The notes beneath the pieces were generated by a model. The model was not told the DNA's origin, did no database searches, and worked only from the letters and a program-made list of their open reading frames with translations. Both the position numbers and the translations under genes were made by a program. From Paenarthrobacter sp. A20 (GTDB lineage Bacteria > Actinomycetota > Actinomycetes > Actinomycetales > Micrococcaceae), in contig NZ_JALJWH010000001.1 in the NCBI RefSeq assembly GCF_024168825.1, positions 124,001-188,000 on the forward strand: 64,000 nt of DNA, read 5' to 3'. How positions within the stretch are numbered: the stretch's first letter is position 1; each line of letters starts with the position of its first letter. This document shows positions 34,413-44,700 of this stretch, piece by piece.

Positions 34413-34577
34413 GGGGAATCCTCACTGCTGAAAGCTGATGGTGCTCCGGACACTTTCAACGTACGCGTGGGAGCGGCGCGGCAATCGAGGATGAGGTTAA
34501 CGGAGGGCGAAGTTTGGGAGCCGTTTTCTGCTGACTAAGATTGAACAGATAACCTCCTGCCGAAAGTAGCCCTACGC

Positions 34578-37500
34578 ATGCCGTCCCACACAGACGAAAA
34601 CTGGGAACTGGCCATTCAGACTCCTGCCATAACGGACCGCTCGCTCGCGGCCGGACTGGCCTATGCCATGGGCAGCCGCGTGAACGGGATTTCTTTCGAC
34701 GCCGCCACGGGCCTCCTGATGGGCAAAGTCCGCGGCACCGGCCCACAGCCGTATTCGACGTCGGCGAAACTGGTCCGTAAGCCCAGCGGCTGGAGCTGCA
34801 CCGTGGGTATCTGCAGTTGCCCGGTCCGCAAGGATTGCAAGCACGTCGCCGCACTGCTCTTCACGGCCGAAGACCACCCCACCATTCGTGCCCAGCTCCT
34901 GTCACAGGCTCCCGGGATCCAGACGTCGCGGGTGGGTTCGGGCCAGCAGGGAGGCTCGGCACGTCCCGCTTGGGAACAAGCCCTCAACAGGCTGATCGCG
35001 AAACCCGGCACGGCCCCCAGCGCTGCAGGTATCCAGCTTGCGCTGCAGTTCGAAGTGGAAGAGCCCGCCGCCCACTTCTCCTACACAGGCCGCCGTGACC
35101 CCATGCGCAGCGTCCGCCAGCTCAAAGCCCGTCCCGTCATGATGGGTGCCAAGGGCAAATGGATCCGGGGCGACGTCTCCTGGAACAACCTCAGCTACGT
35201 CAGCTTCCGGCGCGAATTCAATGAAGTCCACGTCGAATGGCTTCAGACTTTCCTCGCCGCACACGGTTCCAGCAACGGCCGGCAACAACCGTCCGGGGCC
35301 ATGTGGCTGAGCCTGAACGACTTCGCGGCCAAGAATCTTTGGACCCTCCTTTCCGATGCCACCAAGGCGGGCATTCCGCTCATTCACTCGGCTGGTAGCG
35401 AACCCGTCCGCGTTGAGTCGCAGGCCGCCGTCGTCGGACTGAGTCTGGCGCGCCTGGACGCGAACGGGACGGAAAGCACAACCCCCGACGGCGGCCTGCA
35501 GCTCGCGCCGTCAGTCACCGTAGCCGGGGAGCCGGTTGATGCCGCGACCGTGGGCTTCCTTGGCAAGCCGGCCAACGGAATCTTCTTCACGCATTCCGGG
35601 GAAACGTTGCCGGGAGTACCGCAGCAGAAGAACCTCATCACGCTGGCCCCGATCGAGGGCGGCATCACTGACGAACTGCTCGAGTTCGTCATGGACGGCC
35701 AGACACTTCAGATTCCGGCCGAGGACGAAAGCCGGTTCCTGACCTCGTTCTACCCCAAACTGCGGCAGTCCACACCGGTCCAGGCCGCTGATGAATCCGT
35801 TGAGCTGCCCACCTTGGCGGTCCCCACGCTGTCCCTGCTGGCCAATTACGGCAACGACCACAAGGTCCGGCTGCACTGGGAGTGGCACTACAAGTCCGGC
35901 ACGCTGGTCACGGCACAGCCCCTATGGCGGCACCCCGATGACCGCGGCTACCGCGACGATCCTGAGGAAGCCCGCATCCTGGAATCGCTGGGCCGGCCGT
36001 GGGACGTTGTTTCAGCGCTGGCCGAGTCTGCCACGGGCGGTTGGGGTACACCGCGCCTCGCTGCATCGGTGGAACTTGGTGGTCTGGACACCCTGGCGTT
36101 CACCGAAGAGGTGCTGCCCGCACTCAGGGAACTGCCCGACGTCGTGGTCGAAACCTCCGGTGACATCGCTGATTACCGTGAGGCCGCCGAGGCACCCGTG
36201 GTGTCCATTTCCACCAAGGAAACGGCCAGCGGCGACTGGTTCGACCTCGGCATCGTGATCACCCTCGAAGGCGAACCCGTCTCCTTCGCCGCAGTGTTCT
36301 CAGCCCTTGCAGCCGGGATGAGCCGCATGCTGCTGCCCAGCGGCGCGTACTTCTCGCTGGACCTGCCCGAGCTGCACCAGCTGCGCGCACTGATCGACGA
36401 AGCCCGCTCCCTGCAGGACAACCCGGACAACAAGGACGGCACCCTGCAGATCAGCCGCTTCCAGGCCGGGCTCTGGGACGAGCTCGCCCAGCTGGGGATC
36501 GTGGACGAACAAGCGGCCGCGTGGCGTGAGGCTGTGGGCGGATTGCTCGACGACGGCGTGACCGGCCTGCCGCTGCCGGCCGGCCTTAACGCTGAGCTGC
36601 GTCCGTACCAGTTGGAGGGTTTCAACTGGCTGAGCTTCCTGTACAAGCACAGCCTCGGCGGTGTGCTTGCTGACGACATGGGCCTGGGTAAGACTGTGCA
36701 GGCCATTGCGCTGATTTGCGCGGCGAAGGACCTGGCAGCGGAGACTGCCGCTGCCGCCCAGGGTGACTCTGTTGAGGTAACTCCGCGCGCTCCCTTCCTG
36801 GTGGTTGCCCCGACGAGTGTCGTGAGCAACTGGGCGTTGGAAGCGCAGCGGTTCGCTCCCGGGCTCGTGGTGCGGACCGTCGGTGAAACTTTCGCCAAGA
36901 GTGGCCAGTCCCCTGTCGAAGCTCTGGCGGGCGCCGACGTCGTTATTACGTCTTATGCCCTGTTCCGCATTGATTACGATGCCTACGCGTCGTTCCACTG
37001 GGCAGGACTGATGCTGGACGAGGCGCAGTTCGTCAAGAACCACCAGTCCAAGGCCTACCAGTGCGCGCGCAAACTGCCAGCCCGTTTCAAGCTGGCCATC
37101 ACGGGCACGCCGCTGGAGAACAACCTCATGGAGTTCTGGGCGCTGACGTCCATCGTGGCGCCGGGACTGTTCCCGAGCCCCAAGCGGTTCGCCGAGAACT
37201 ACCAAAAGCCGGTCGAGAAAAACGGTGACTCGGCGCAGCTGGGCAAGCTCCGCCGTCGTGTCCGTCCACTCATGATGCGCCGCACCAAAGAGCAGGTCAT
37301 CAAGGACCTGCCGCCCAAGCAGGAACAGATCCTTGAGGTGGTGCTGAACCCGCGGCACCAGAAGGTCTACCAGACGCACCTGCAACGCGAGCGGCAGAAG
37401 ATCCTGGGGCTGATCGATGACGTGAACAAGAACCGCTTCACGATTTTCCAGTCGTTGACGTTGCTGCGGCAGCTGAGTCTGGACGCGTCACTAGTGGATT

Positions 37501-38027
37501 CTTCGTTGTCCGGCGTGCGGTCCTCGAAGCTCGATGTGTTGTTCGAGCAACTGGAGGACGTCATTTCCGAGGGCCACCGGACGCTGATCTTCAGCCAATT
37601 CACGGGGTTCCTTGGGAAGGTCCGCGAGCGCCTGGACGAAGAGGGCGTGGAGTACTGCTACCTCGATGGCAGCACCCGGAACCGTGGTGATGTGGTGAGC
37701 GAGTTCAAGAACGGTGCCGCTCCGGTGTTCCTGATCTCGCTGAAGGCCGGTGGCTTCGGGCTCAACCTGACCGAGGCCGACTACGTGTTCCTGCTGGATC
37801 CTTGGTGGAACCCGGCGTCGGAGGCACAGGCTGTGGACCGCACGCACCGCATCGGGCAGGCCCGGAACGTCATGGTCTACCGGCTGGTTGCCAAGGACAC
37901 CATCGAGGAGAAGGTCATGGCGTTGAAGGCCAAGAAGTCGCAGCTGTTTGCAGATGTGATGGAGGGCGACGCGCTTGCCGGTGGCTCGTTGACGGCGGAT
38001 GACCTGGCGGCGCTGTTCGCGGAGTGA
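34578..38027 (+). CDS. SNF2-family helicase with SWIM zinc finger
   Basis: A 1149-residue ATP-dependent DNA translocase. The N-terminal SWIM finger has Cys79, Cys81, Cys87 and His89 (CSCPVRKDCKH). A long middle region (about 100-660) precedes the SNF2 core: LADDMGLGKTVQ (Walker A) near 700, LDEAQFVKNHQSKAYQCARK (DEAQ box) near 810, then the helicase C domain with LKAGGFGLNLTEADYV and RTHRIGQARNVMVYRL near 1090. It may remodel protein-DNA complexes or RNA polymerase. The nearest upstream AT-rich TAAGAT (about 34535) is a likely -10 box. It is convergent with the alpha/beta hydrolase gene. Confidence 0.92.
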   Translation: MPSHTDENWELAIQTPAITDRSLAAGLAYAMGSRVNGISFDAATGLLMGKVRGTGPQPYSTSAKLVRKPSGWSCTVGICSCPVRKDCKHVAALLFTAEDHPTIRAQLLSQAPGIQTSRVGSGQQGGSARPAWEQALNRLIAKPGTAPSAAGIQLALQFEVEEPAAHFSYTGRRDPMRSVRQLKARPVMMGAKGKWIRGDVSWNNLSYVSFRREFNEVHVEWLQTFLAAHGSSNGRQQPSGAMWLSLNDFAAKNLWTLLSDATKAGIPLIHSAGSEPVRVESQAAVVGLSLARLDANGTESTTPDGGLQLAPSVTVAGEPVDAATVGFLGKPANGIFFTHSGETLPGVPQQKNLITLAPIEGGITDELLEFVMDGQTLQIPAEDESRFLTSFYPKLRQSTPVQAADESVELPTLAVPTLSLLANYGNDHKVRLHWEWHYKSGTLVTAQPLWRHPDDRGYRDDPEEARILESLGRPWDVVSALAESATGGWGTPRLAASVELGGLDTLAFTEEVLPALRELPDVVVETSGDIADYREAAEAPVVSISTKETASGDWFDLGIVITLEGEPVSFAAVFSALAAGMSRMLLPSGAYFSLDLPELHQLRALIDEARSLQDNPDNKDGTLQISRFQAGLWDELAQLGIVDEQAAAWREAVGGLLDDGVTGLPLPAGLNAELRPYQLEGFNWLSFLYKHSLGGVLADDMGLGKTVQAIALICAAKDLAAETAAAAQGDSVEVTPRAPFLVVAPTSVVSNWALEAQRFAPGLVVRTVGETFAKSGQSPVEALAGADVVITSYALFRIDYDAYASFHWAGLMLDEAQFVKNHQSKAYQCARKLPARFKLAITGTPLENNLMEFWALTSIVAPGLFPSPKRFAENYQKPVEKNGDSAQLGKLRRRVRPLMMRRTKEQVIKDLPPKQEQILEVVLNPRHQKVYQTHLQRERQKILGLIDDVNKNRFTIFQSLTLLRQLSLDASLVDSSLSGVRSSKLDVLFEQLEDVISEGHRTLIFSQFTGFLGKVRERLDEEGVEYCYLDGSTRNRGDVVSEFKNGAAPVFLISLKAGGFGLNLTEADYVFLLDPWWNPASEAQAVDRTHRIGQARNVMVYRLVAKDTIEEKVMALKAKKSQLFADVMEGDALAGGSLTADDLAALFAE

Positions 38028-38051
38028 CCTCCCCGAACAGCGCGCGCTGGT

Positions 38052-38792
38052 TCAGTCGACCCGTGTGGAAGCTGACTGAATGATCTTGGCGAGGTCGCGG
38101 GGGCGGCTCCACATGGGCCAGTGCCCCGTGGGGAGGTCAATGACGTCGAGATTTTCGATGTTCGCGACTTCAGCAAACATGGGATGGCCCGTTCTGGCTA
38201 GTTCCAGCACCTGCGCGCCAGGGATCGAGCAGCACACCAGGGTGGTCCGGATCTGGCGACGGGCATCGTTCATGAGTTCGACGGGCTGACGCAGCACGGG
38301 GCCAGGCTCCGGGACGGCCCGGGCACGAAAACGCTCGAGGACTTCCATGCTCAGGCCTTCGAGACTTGCCTGCTGTGCGAGGACTTCGAAGGACGGCAGC
38401 GGGAGCTCCATCACCCCTTCCGGGAGATCCGGGGCGAACACGCTCCCTGTTGCCAGAGGACCTGAGTCGACCCACACCACCCGATGAACAAGCTCAGGGT
38501 GTCGGTCAAGGACAAGGCTGACAGGGCCGTTCGCCCCACTGTGAGCCACGATAGTAGCGGGCCGATCTTCGGAAACCCCGTAGTGCGCAAGAATTTCCAG
38601 GACGGCCGCAGCTTGATCGTCGAGGGTCTTCGTATCCCGCTCAGGATCGTCCCCATCGAGACCGGGGAGCGTCACCGCAACTGCGCGGGAGTGGTCCGTT
38701 TCCAAATGTTCAAGGACTTCATCCCACGCCCAAGCGCCCAGCCAGTGGCCGGCGATAAGGATGATGCCCGGACTGCTTGTAGTAGTTGTCAT
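38052..38792 (-). CDS. Alpha/beta hydrolase
   Basis: A 246-residue alpha/beta-fold protein. It begins GIILIAGHWLGAWAWDEVLE (oxyanion HG region), and the nucleophile elbow is VAHSGAN (Ser near residue 104), with late DLPTGHWPMWS supplying the His. This resembles the methylesterase/hydroxynitrile lyase-like group (MhpC/EST). The substrate is unknown. It is divergent from a WYL regulator; TATGTCA repeats between them may be the regulator's site. Confidence 0.85.
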   Translation of the reverse strand: MTTTTSSPGIILIAGHWLGAWAWDEVLEHLETDHSRAVAVTLPGLDGDDPERDTKTLDDQAAAVLEILAHYGVSEDRPATIVAHSGANGPVSLVLDRHPELVHRVVWVDSGPLATGSVFAPDLPEGVMELPLPSFEVLAQQASLEGLSMEVLERFRARAVPEPGPVLRQPVELMNDARRQIRTTLVCCSIPGAQVLELARTGHPMFAEVANIENLDVIDLPTGHWPMWSRPRDLAKIIQSASTRVD

Positions 38793-38824
38793 GTCACTAC
38801 CCTCGCAGGCGCTACGGACAAAGG

Positions 38825-38843
38825 TATGTCACTATTTATGTCA
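38825..38843. promoter_or_regulatory. Tandem TATGTCA repeats, possible operator
   Basis: TATGTCA occurs at 38825-38831 and 38837-38843, 12 bp apart, with a further TGTCA pair at 38787-38796. They lie in the gap between the hydrolase and the WYL regulator and are good candidates for its binding site. Confidence 0.45.
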
Positions 38844-38865
38844 TGAATTTGATGCGGGCTGACAG

Positions 38866-39564
38866 GTGAAGCGTGCAGAACGCCTCCATGCTCTCTCCGA
38901 GTTGCTGCGTCGCAGCGGAGCGCGGGGGGTCTCCGCCGAGCGGCTGGCCGGAGAGTTCGAGGTATCCGTGCGCACAGTCAAGAGGGACCTGGATGCGTTG
39001 GAGAGCAGCGGTGCGCCCGTATGGTCGCGCCCAGGACCTGGTGGTGGGTACGGGTTGGCCGCTGGCGCTTCCCTGCCGCCTGTCAGCCTGTCCCCAGCGC
39101 AGGCCGTTGCGCTCATGGCAGCCGTGTCCGCTGCACCCGACGCCCCTTATGCCGATCTGGCAGCAGCCGGGATCCGGAAGATCGTAGATGTCCTCGATCC
39201 CAAGACCCGGGCAAGAGCCGACGAACTGGCGGGCCGGGTCTGGGTGAATGCGGCTGCCGCTTCTTCGCGCACCATCAGGTCGGCTCTGGAGGAGGCGATG
39301 TCCGAGCAACGAGTCATCCGCATGCGCTACACCTCGGGAGATGGGAGCACCACCACCCGCGACGTCGAACCCGTGCTGTTCGCCTCAACGAACGGCCAGT
39401 GGTACTTGGTTGGATGGTGTCGACTTCGCGACGCCATGCGGTGGTTCACCGTAGCCCGCATCGAGCGAGCCAGCGTCACCAAGACGGCTTGCAGCGGCCA
39501 CACCATCCACGAGGTCGGGGAACCTCCCGCGAACGCCAGACCTGTGCGCGGTCGGGGCGTGTGA
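38866..39564 (+). CDS. HTH-WYL (YafY-type) transcriptional regulator
   Basis: A 232-residue regulator. The N-terminal winged helix (HALSELLRRSGARGVSAERL, then VSVRTVKRDLDAL) is followed by a GGGYGLAAG turn, and the WYL domain spans about 145-205 (VIRMRYTSGDG ... GQWYLVGWCRLRDAMRWFTV). WYL domains sense ligands, often nucleotides. The start is a GTG (38866); no ATG is available near the HTH. It probably controls the divergent alpha/beta hydrolase. Confidence 0.88.
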   Translation: MKRAERLHALSELLRRSGARGVSAERLAGEFEVSVRTVKRDLDALESSGAPVWSRPGPGGGYGLAAGASLPPVSLSPAQAVALMAAVSAAPDAPYADLAAAGIRKIVDVLDPKTRARADELAGRVWVNAAAASSRTIRSALEEAMSEQRVIRMRYTSGDGSTTTRDVEPVLFASTNGQWYLVGWCRLRDAMRWFTVARIERASVTKTACSGHTIHEVGEPPANARPVRGRGV

Positions 39565-39595
39565 GTCGCTCCATCAATCCCTCAGGTCAGTTCAG

Positions 39596-40768
39596 TCAGT
39601 CGTCCAGCCGTACTCCCCGTAGCAGGAGCATCGTTCCGCCCACTGCGACGGCCGATGCCAGGAACACGCCTGCGGCGCCGAGCCCTACCGCCACCACGCC
39701 GATGACGCTGGGCAGCACCACTTGGCCCACCCTGTTCCCGGCAAGCCGCAAGGCAAGCGCCCGCCCGCGCTGGCCTTCCGGCGCTTGGGCTGAGAGCCAG
39801 GACATCGTCAGGGGCTGGCCGATTCCCAGCCCCAATCCGAGGAACGCCATCACGACGAAGAGCAACCACTCGGGCATCGGTATGGCGGCCACCCCCAGGG
39901 CTGCTGTGGAGATGGCCAGGCTCAGGATCAGCAACTTCATGCGCCCCAGCTTGCGGGACATGCTGCCGAGCCCCAGCCGGGACACCATGGAGAACACCGC
40001 CCTGACAGTGAGCAGGAGGCCCACAGTTGCAGCCGTGAGGCCTCGTTCGGCGCCAAGTGCAGGCAGGTAGACAACTGTCAGGTCCACGACAGCCAGAACG
40101 GTGGCGCTCGTTGCCAGGGCACGGACAACGCCCGGAGTTCTGAGGAGCGATACGGCGCTGCCCTTTGGGCCGCCCTTGGGTGTGCGCCTACCTCGGCTGA
40201 CCTTTGAAGAGATCACGAACGTGGTCAGGAACATCACCAGGCTCATCGCCGCCGCGAGCAGGAAGATCGCCTGCGTATTCGGCCGAACGGAAGCACCGCC
40301 CACCACGGAAATGGCCAACGGACCGAGAGCCTGGCCCAGGGATGCGGCAAAGGTCAGGTACCCGAAAGCAGAATCCAGACGAGACGACGCCGCGTTGTTC
40401 GCGACCACCGCTTGCTGCCCCACCACACAGGCCAACTGACCTGCGCCAAGGAGCGCTGTGCCGGCCACGAGCGCCGGAACCGAGGTCCCCCAGAACAACA
40501 GAAACGCAGAACAACCCAGTACGACGGCGGCCCCGATCGCCATGAGCCGGCGCTCACCAAGGCGGTCCACCAGTCCGCCGATGGGCAGGGCGAGCAGCAG
40601 GGGAAACACAGCGTAGCTGGCGGCGAGCAGGCCCAGTGCGAAGCCGGGAACATCAAGTTCCAGTGCGCGGTAGGTGGTGGCCGGCCGGACCAGGAACGTG
40701 ACGGCCTGGATGAGCGTCGAGTGGATCAGGAGGGCCGTGGAGGAACGCCTTCCGAGTTCGCCGATCAT
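39596..40768 (-). CDS. MFS transporter
   Basis: A 390-residue transporter with about 12 hydrophobic helices. The 2-3 loop reads GGLVDRLGERRLM and a second GLGSMSRKLGRMKL loop follows helix 8, the internal MFS repeat. It lacks a recognisable subfamily motif; an efflux or sugar-type function is possible. Its start overlaps the stop of the GntR regulator by 4 nt (40765-40768), so the regulator and transporter form an operon. Confidence 0.86.
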   Translation of the reverse strand: MIGELGRRSSTALLIHSTLIQAVTFLVRPATTYRALELDVPGFALGLLAASYAVFPLLLALPIGGLVDRLGERRLMAIGAAVVLGCSAFLLFWGTSVPALVAGTALLGAGQLACVVGQQAVVANNAASSRLDSAFGYLTFAASLGQALGPLAISVVGGASVRPNTQAIFLLAAAMSLVMFLTTFVISSKVSRGRRTPKGGPKGSAVSLLRTPGVVRALATSATVLAVVDLTVVYLPALGAERGLTAATVGLLLTVRAVFSMVSRLGLGSMSRKLGRMKLLILSLAISTAALGVAAIPMPEWLLFVVMAFLGLGLGIGQPLTMSWLSAQAPEGQRGRALALRLAGNRVGQVVLPSVIGVVAVGLGAAGVFLASAVAVGGTMLLLRGVRLDD

Positions 40769-41430
40769 TCGACCAGGAGGCCGGAGCTGGAGATGACCCG
40801 CAAGGTCTCATCCCGTGCGCCGATGACATGGTGGAAGGCGACTTTGGCTGCCTTCTCCGCATCCTTTGAAGCGATCGCCTCGACCAAAAGCCGGTGATTG
40901 GAGAGTGCTTCGTCGCGGCGTTCGGGAGCGTTGTTGGTGAAGTATCGGTAGCGCTCAACTTGGCTGGCGATCTGCTCATGGAAGCGCTGGGCCCAGGAGT
41001 TCCCGGCGATCCTGGCGATCGCAGCATGCAGGGCAACCCCGTACTTCATGGCTTCGTCGGCAAACTCCACCATCGCAGCGTTGCGGGCCAGAATCCCGCG
41101 GAGTTCTTCAAGGTCCGCTGCGGTGGCATTGGCGCAGGCCTCCCGTGCCATCAGGGATTCCAACGCAGCGCGAACGTCGTACAGCTCGGAAATCACCTTC
41201 TCATCCAGCGCGGGAACCAGGACTCCTCCGGTGGATTGCTGTTCCAGCAGGCTCTCGGAGATCAGGCGACGGATGGCTTCGCGAAGCGGCGTGCGGCTGA
41301 CTTGCAAGGCAGTGGCCATGGCGGGCTCATAGATGCGCTCACCCGGTTTCAGCTCGAGGCTGAGGATCCGGCGCTTCAACTCGCCATAGACAAGGTGCGC
41401 CCCCGTGTTTCGTGGTTGTGGATCTGCCAT
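40765..41430 (-). CDS. GntR-family regulator (FadR subfamily, FCD domain)
   Basis: A 221-residue repressor. The winged helix is LVYGELKRRILSLELKPGER to LREAIRRLISESLLEQQS, and the all-helical FCD ligand-binding domain follows with Asp/His metal-site residues (VRAALESLMAREA, FHEQIA, NHRLLVEAIA). I start at MADPQPRNTG (41430); the longer upstream frame passes through the operator and palindrome. The TGTATA-N4-TATACA operator 35 bp upstream suggests autoregulation. The downstream MFS gene is the likely target. Confidence 0.92.
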   Translation of the reverse strand: MADPQPRNTGAHLVYGELKRRILSLELKPGERIYEPAMATALQVSRTPLREAIRRLISESLLEQQSTGGVLVPALDEKVISELYDVRAALESLMAREACANATAADLEELRGILARNAAMVEFADEAMKYGVALHAAIARIAGNSWAQRFHEQIASQVERYRYFTNNAPERRDEALSNHRLLVEAIASKDAEKAAKVAFHHVIGARDETLRVISSSGLLVE

Positions 41431-41464
41431 GTGGTGCCGCCCTGCCGAGGAAAGAAGGTGTACT

Positions 41465-41480
41465 TGTATACATCTATACA
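41465..41480. promoter_or_regulatory. GntR operator TGTATA-N4-TATACA
   Basis: A perfect palindrome TGTATACATCTATACA (41465-41480) lies 35 bp before the GntR start. A related GTATAC word flanks it on the left (near 41461-41470). The size and symmetry suit a FadR-type dimer. Confidence 0.7.
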
Positions 41481-41505
41481 CTCCCGGATGAGCAGCACAC
41501 AACAA

Positions 41506-41574
41506 AAGCAACGCGGGGTCACTTACGGCCGCTTCAAGCGCCAAAAAGGGGCCGTAAGTGACCCCGCGTTGCTT
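41506..41574. repeat. Perfect 25-bp inverted repeat
   Basis: Arms AAGCAACGCGGGGTCACTTA... (41506-41530) and its exact complement (41550-41574) flank a 19-bp loop. It lies in the 290-bp gap between the divergent GntR and GH30 genes. There is no T run and no coding capacity. A long perfect stem between divergent promoters is unusual for a terminator. Confidence 0.85.
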
Positions 41575-41720
41575 GAATGCAGGTGACCACTTCCGACCAA
41601 CCCCGTTCGAGCCTGTTCGAGTGCCTTGTGACGCTCCTAGCCGCCTCATAGTGTCGGCTTGCCCGGCCTTCCCGGAAGTCAGGCAAGCACCCAATGACAC
41701 CCCGACGATGAGGTCCACCC

Positions 41721-44700
41721 ATGGCGTTTTCCGCACGAAGAATCCGAAGGCCAGTGGCAGTCCTGGCAGCAGCTGTGACTGCAGCCGCCGGCCTGGCACT
41801 CATGCCCGCAACCACACCCCAGGCACAAGCAGACGATGCAACAGCGGTCACCATCACCCCGAACCCCGCCACCCGAGGCGAAGCCTTCGAAGGGTGGGGA
41901 ACCAGCCTGGTCTGGTTCGCGAATGCGACGGCGGGCTACTCCCCCGAGCTACGTGAGGAGCTGTACCAGAAAGTTTTCGGGGAGGACGGACTCAACCTCA
42001 ACATCGCCCGTTACAACGTGGGCGGCGGCAATGCGTCAGACGTAGCCAACTACCTCAACGATGGCAGCGCTGTGGAGGGATGGTGGAAGCCGGTGGCTGA
42101 GGCGCAACCCGGCCAGCCGACGTCGAACCTTTACAACCCGGACGGAACCGTGGACAAGACGCAGGCCAACAAGCTCGCGTTCTTGAGCGAGTGGGATCCG
42201 GACGATCCCGCGTCCTACAACCCCGACGCCGATAAGAACCAGCGTTGGTGGGTGGAACGCCTCGCCGCAGACCAGCAGATCACGCATTGGGAAGCGTTCA
42301 GCAATTCCCCTCCCTGGTTCATGACCAAGAGCGGCTACGTCTCCGGCCAGGTGAACACCGCCAAGGGCGAAAACCTGCTCCCCGAAGCGGAAGCCAAGTT
42401 CGCCGCCTACATGAGGAACGCCGTCGAGCTCCTCGAAAAAGGCAGCGGCATCACAGTGGACACCATCGATCCGTTCAACGAGCCGAACTCCGGCTACTGG
42501 GGCACGGACATCAACGCAGCCACCGGCAAGCCGCCCACCACGTACACCCAAAAGCAGGAGGGTGCGCTGATCTACCCGGCCGCCCAGGACCGCGTGACCA
42601 AGCTGCTGGCCGCCGAACTGGAAAAGGGCAGCACGGACGCCGTCATCTCCGCGATGGACGAGACGGATCCCACCAAGTTCATGACCAACTGGAACGGCTA
42701 CAGCCAGGAAGCCAAGGACGCTGTTGCGCAGCTCAACGTCCACACCTACGGCACCAACGATCGTCGTCGTGTCCGCGACCTCGCCAGCTCCACGGATAAG
42801 CCGCTGTGGATGAGCGAAGTGGGCGGATTCTGGACCGGCAACCCGGTGCTCGGCGACTCCACCAGTGGCTGGGACCGTTCCAACATCACCAACGGCCTGG
42901 GCATCGCCGGCCGGATGGTCAACGATCTCCGTGAACTCGACCCCAACGCGTGGGTCTTCTGGCAGCCCGTGGAGGACACGTACAAGCAGGAGAAGGCAGA
43001 CAAGGGCTGGGGCTCCATCTACATCGACTTCGACTGCAACTACGAAGGCCGCGAAGGATTCTCCAACCGCCGCATCAACGACGGCGCGTCCCAGGAACAA
43101 GCCAAGTGCAAGGTCCTGACCAACCAGAAATACAACACCACCAGGAACTTCACCCACTACATCCGGCCCGGCGACTTCCTCATCCAGAACGACAACGCCA
43201 AGACCGCCAGCGCCCTCCGCGCCGACGGCAACGGCGCAACGCTGGTCCACTTCAATGACACCCCGACGGCGGAAAAGGTCACCATCGACCTCAGCCGCTT
43301 CGGCAGCATCGCACCCGGCGCCAAAGTCACACCCGTGGTCACCACGAAATCGCCGCTGGACGATATCGAGAAGAATGCACTGGTAGCCGGCGCACCTGTC
43401 GCCGTTGACACGGTAGCCAAGTCCGCCACGCTCGAGGTTCCCGCCGCGTCTGTGGTGACGTTCGTCGTCGACGGCGTCAGTGGAGTTTCAGAGGATGCCG
43501 CACCTGTGCAGGACGGCCACAGCTACCACCTCAGCGGTGAGGCGAGCAGCAAGTACCTGACCGGGCGTGCGAACGGAACTGCCTCGATCGAGGAACTGGG
43601 CACCGACGCGGCAGGCGTGGCGCCGCAGATGTGGACGTTCAACGCCGTGAGTGCAGACGAGTTCGCGAACGATCGTCGATGGGTAGTTTCCAGTGCGGAC
43701 GGACGGGTCCTTACAGGCAATGGAGGCGTGCTGAACGGCGGCCAGTCCGGTGCCGCTTCCCTTGCTTCCCTGACGTTGGATGAAGCTAAGGCGACTCCTT
43801 CTGCACAGTGGATCGTCACGACTGAGAACGGCAAGCAGTGGTCCCTGGTCAACGCCGGTGCCGCGATTGCCCTGCAGGTTTCGGGCAACCAGACCGCTGC
43901 TGGAACGTCAGTGGCACTTGCTTCATCTACCGGCACCACCGCAACCGCCTCGGCAAGCCCGCATCAAGCGTGGGCCTTCACGGACATCGCTGACTTGAAG
44001 CTCCTGGGTGTTTCGCCCGTTGAACTGAGTACGCTCACAGGTGTTGCGCCCACCCTCCCTTCTACAGTGACTCCGCTGTATGAGGCGGGTCCGGGCAAGC
44101 CGCTGACCGTTACGTGGTCCGCAGTTGACCCCTCGGCCTGGCAGAAGGATGGGAAGGTGACGCTTCGCGGCTCCGGCGTAGATCCCTACGGCCAGGCTTT
44201 TGACGACGCGCTCCTCACTGTGACGGTTGGGCAGTACGTCGCCACAGATCCCGCATCCGTGACCGTGGGTGTTGGTTCCACGCTCGCTTCGGTGCAGGCG
44301 GCTGCCCCGGTGACAGTCCCCGGCCAAATCGGCGACGGGCCCGCCCGCAACCCGATTCCTGTTACGTGGGACTGGGCTTCGCTGTCTGAATCTGCACTGC
44401 AAACGGTCGGCTCGGTGACCATTCCTGGCAAGGCCGGCTCACTGTCCGCGACCCTCACTGTCGTGGTGGTGGATAGGGTCCCGAGCGGCAACATCTGCAA
44501 GGACGATCCCGCCACCGTCGCGACGGCCAGCTACACCGAGGGCTCGTACATCGCGAAGAACACTTGCGATGCCAACGCCTCCACCCGTTGGTCCAACTGG
44601 GTGAGTGGCGGCCGTGCGGGTGACAGTCTCAGCTACGCTTTCAGCCGTGACTACACCGTTTCATCCGTGACCGTCACGTCCGCGGAGAAAGCTGCTGCGA

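Noticed and set aside
41431..41799. Longer N-terminus for the GntR regulator
   Set aside because: The frame would run through the operator and the perfect palindrome, and the GntR fold begins near MADPQPRNTG.
42036..43250. Open frame of about 400 codons opposite the GH30 gene
   Set aside because: Antisense to a well-defined glycosidase domain; Val/Gly-rich shadow composition.
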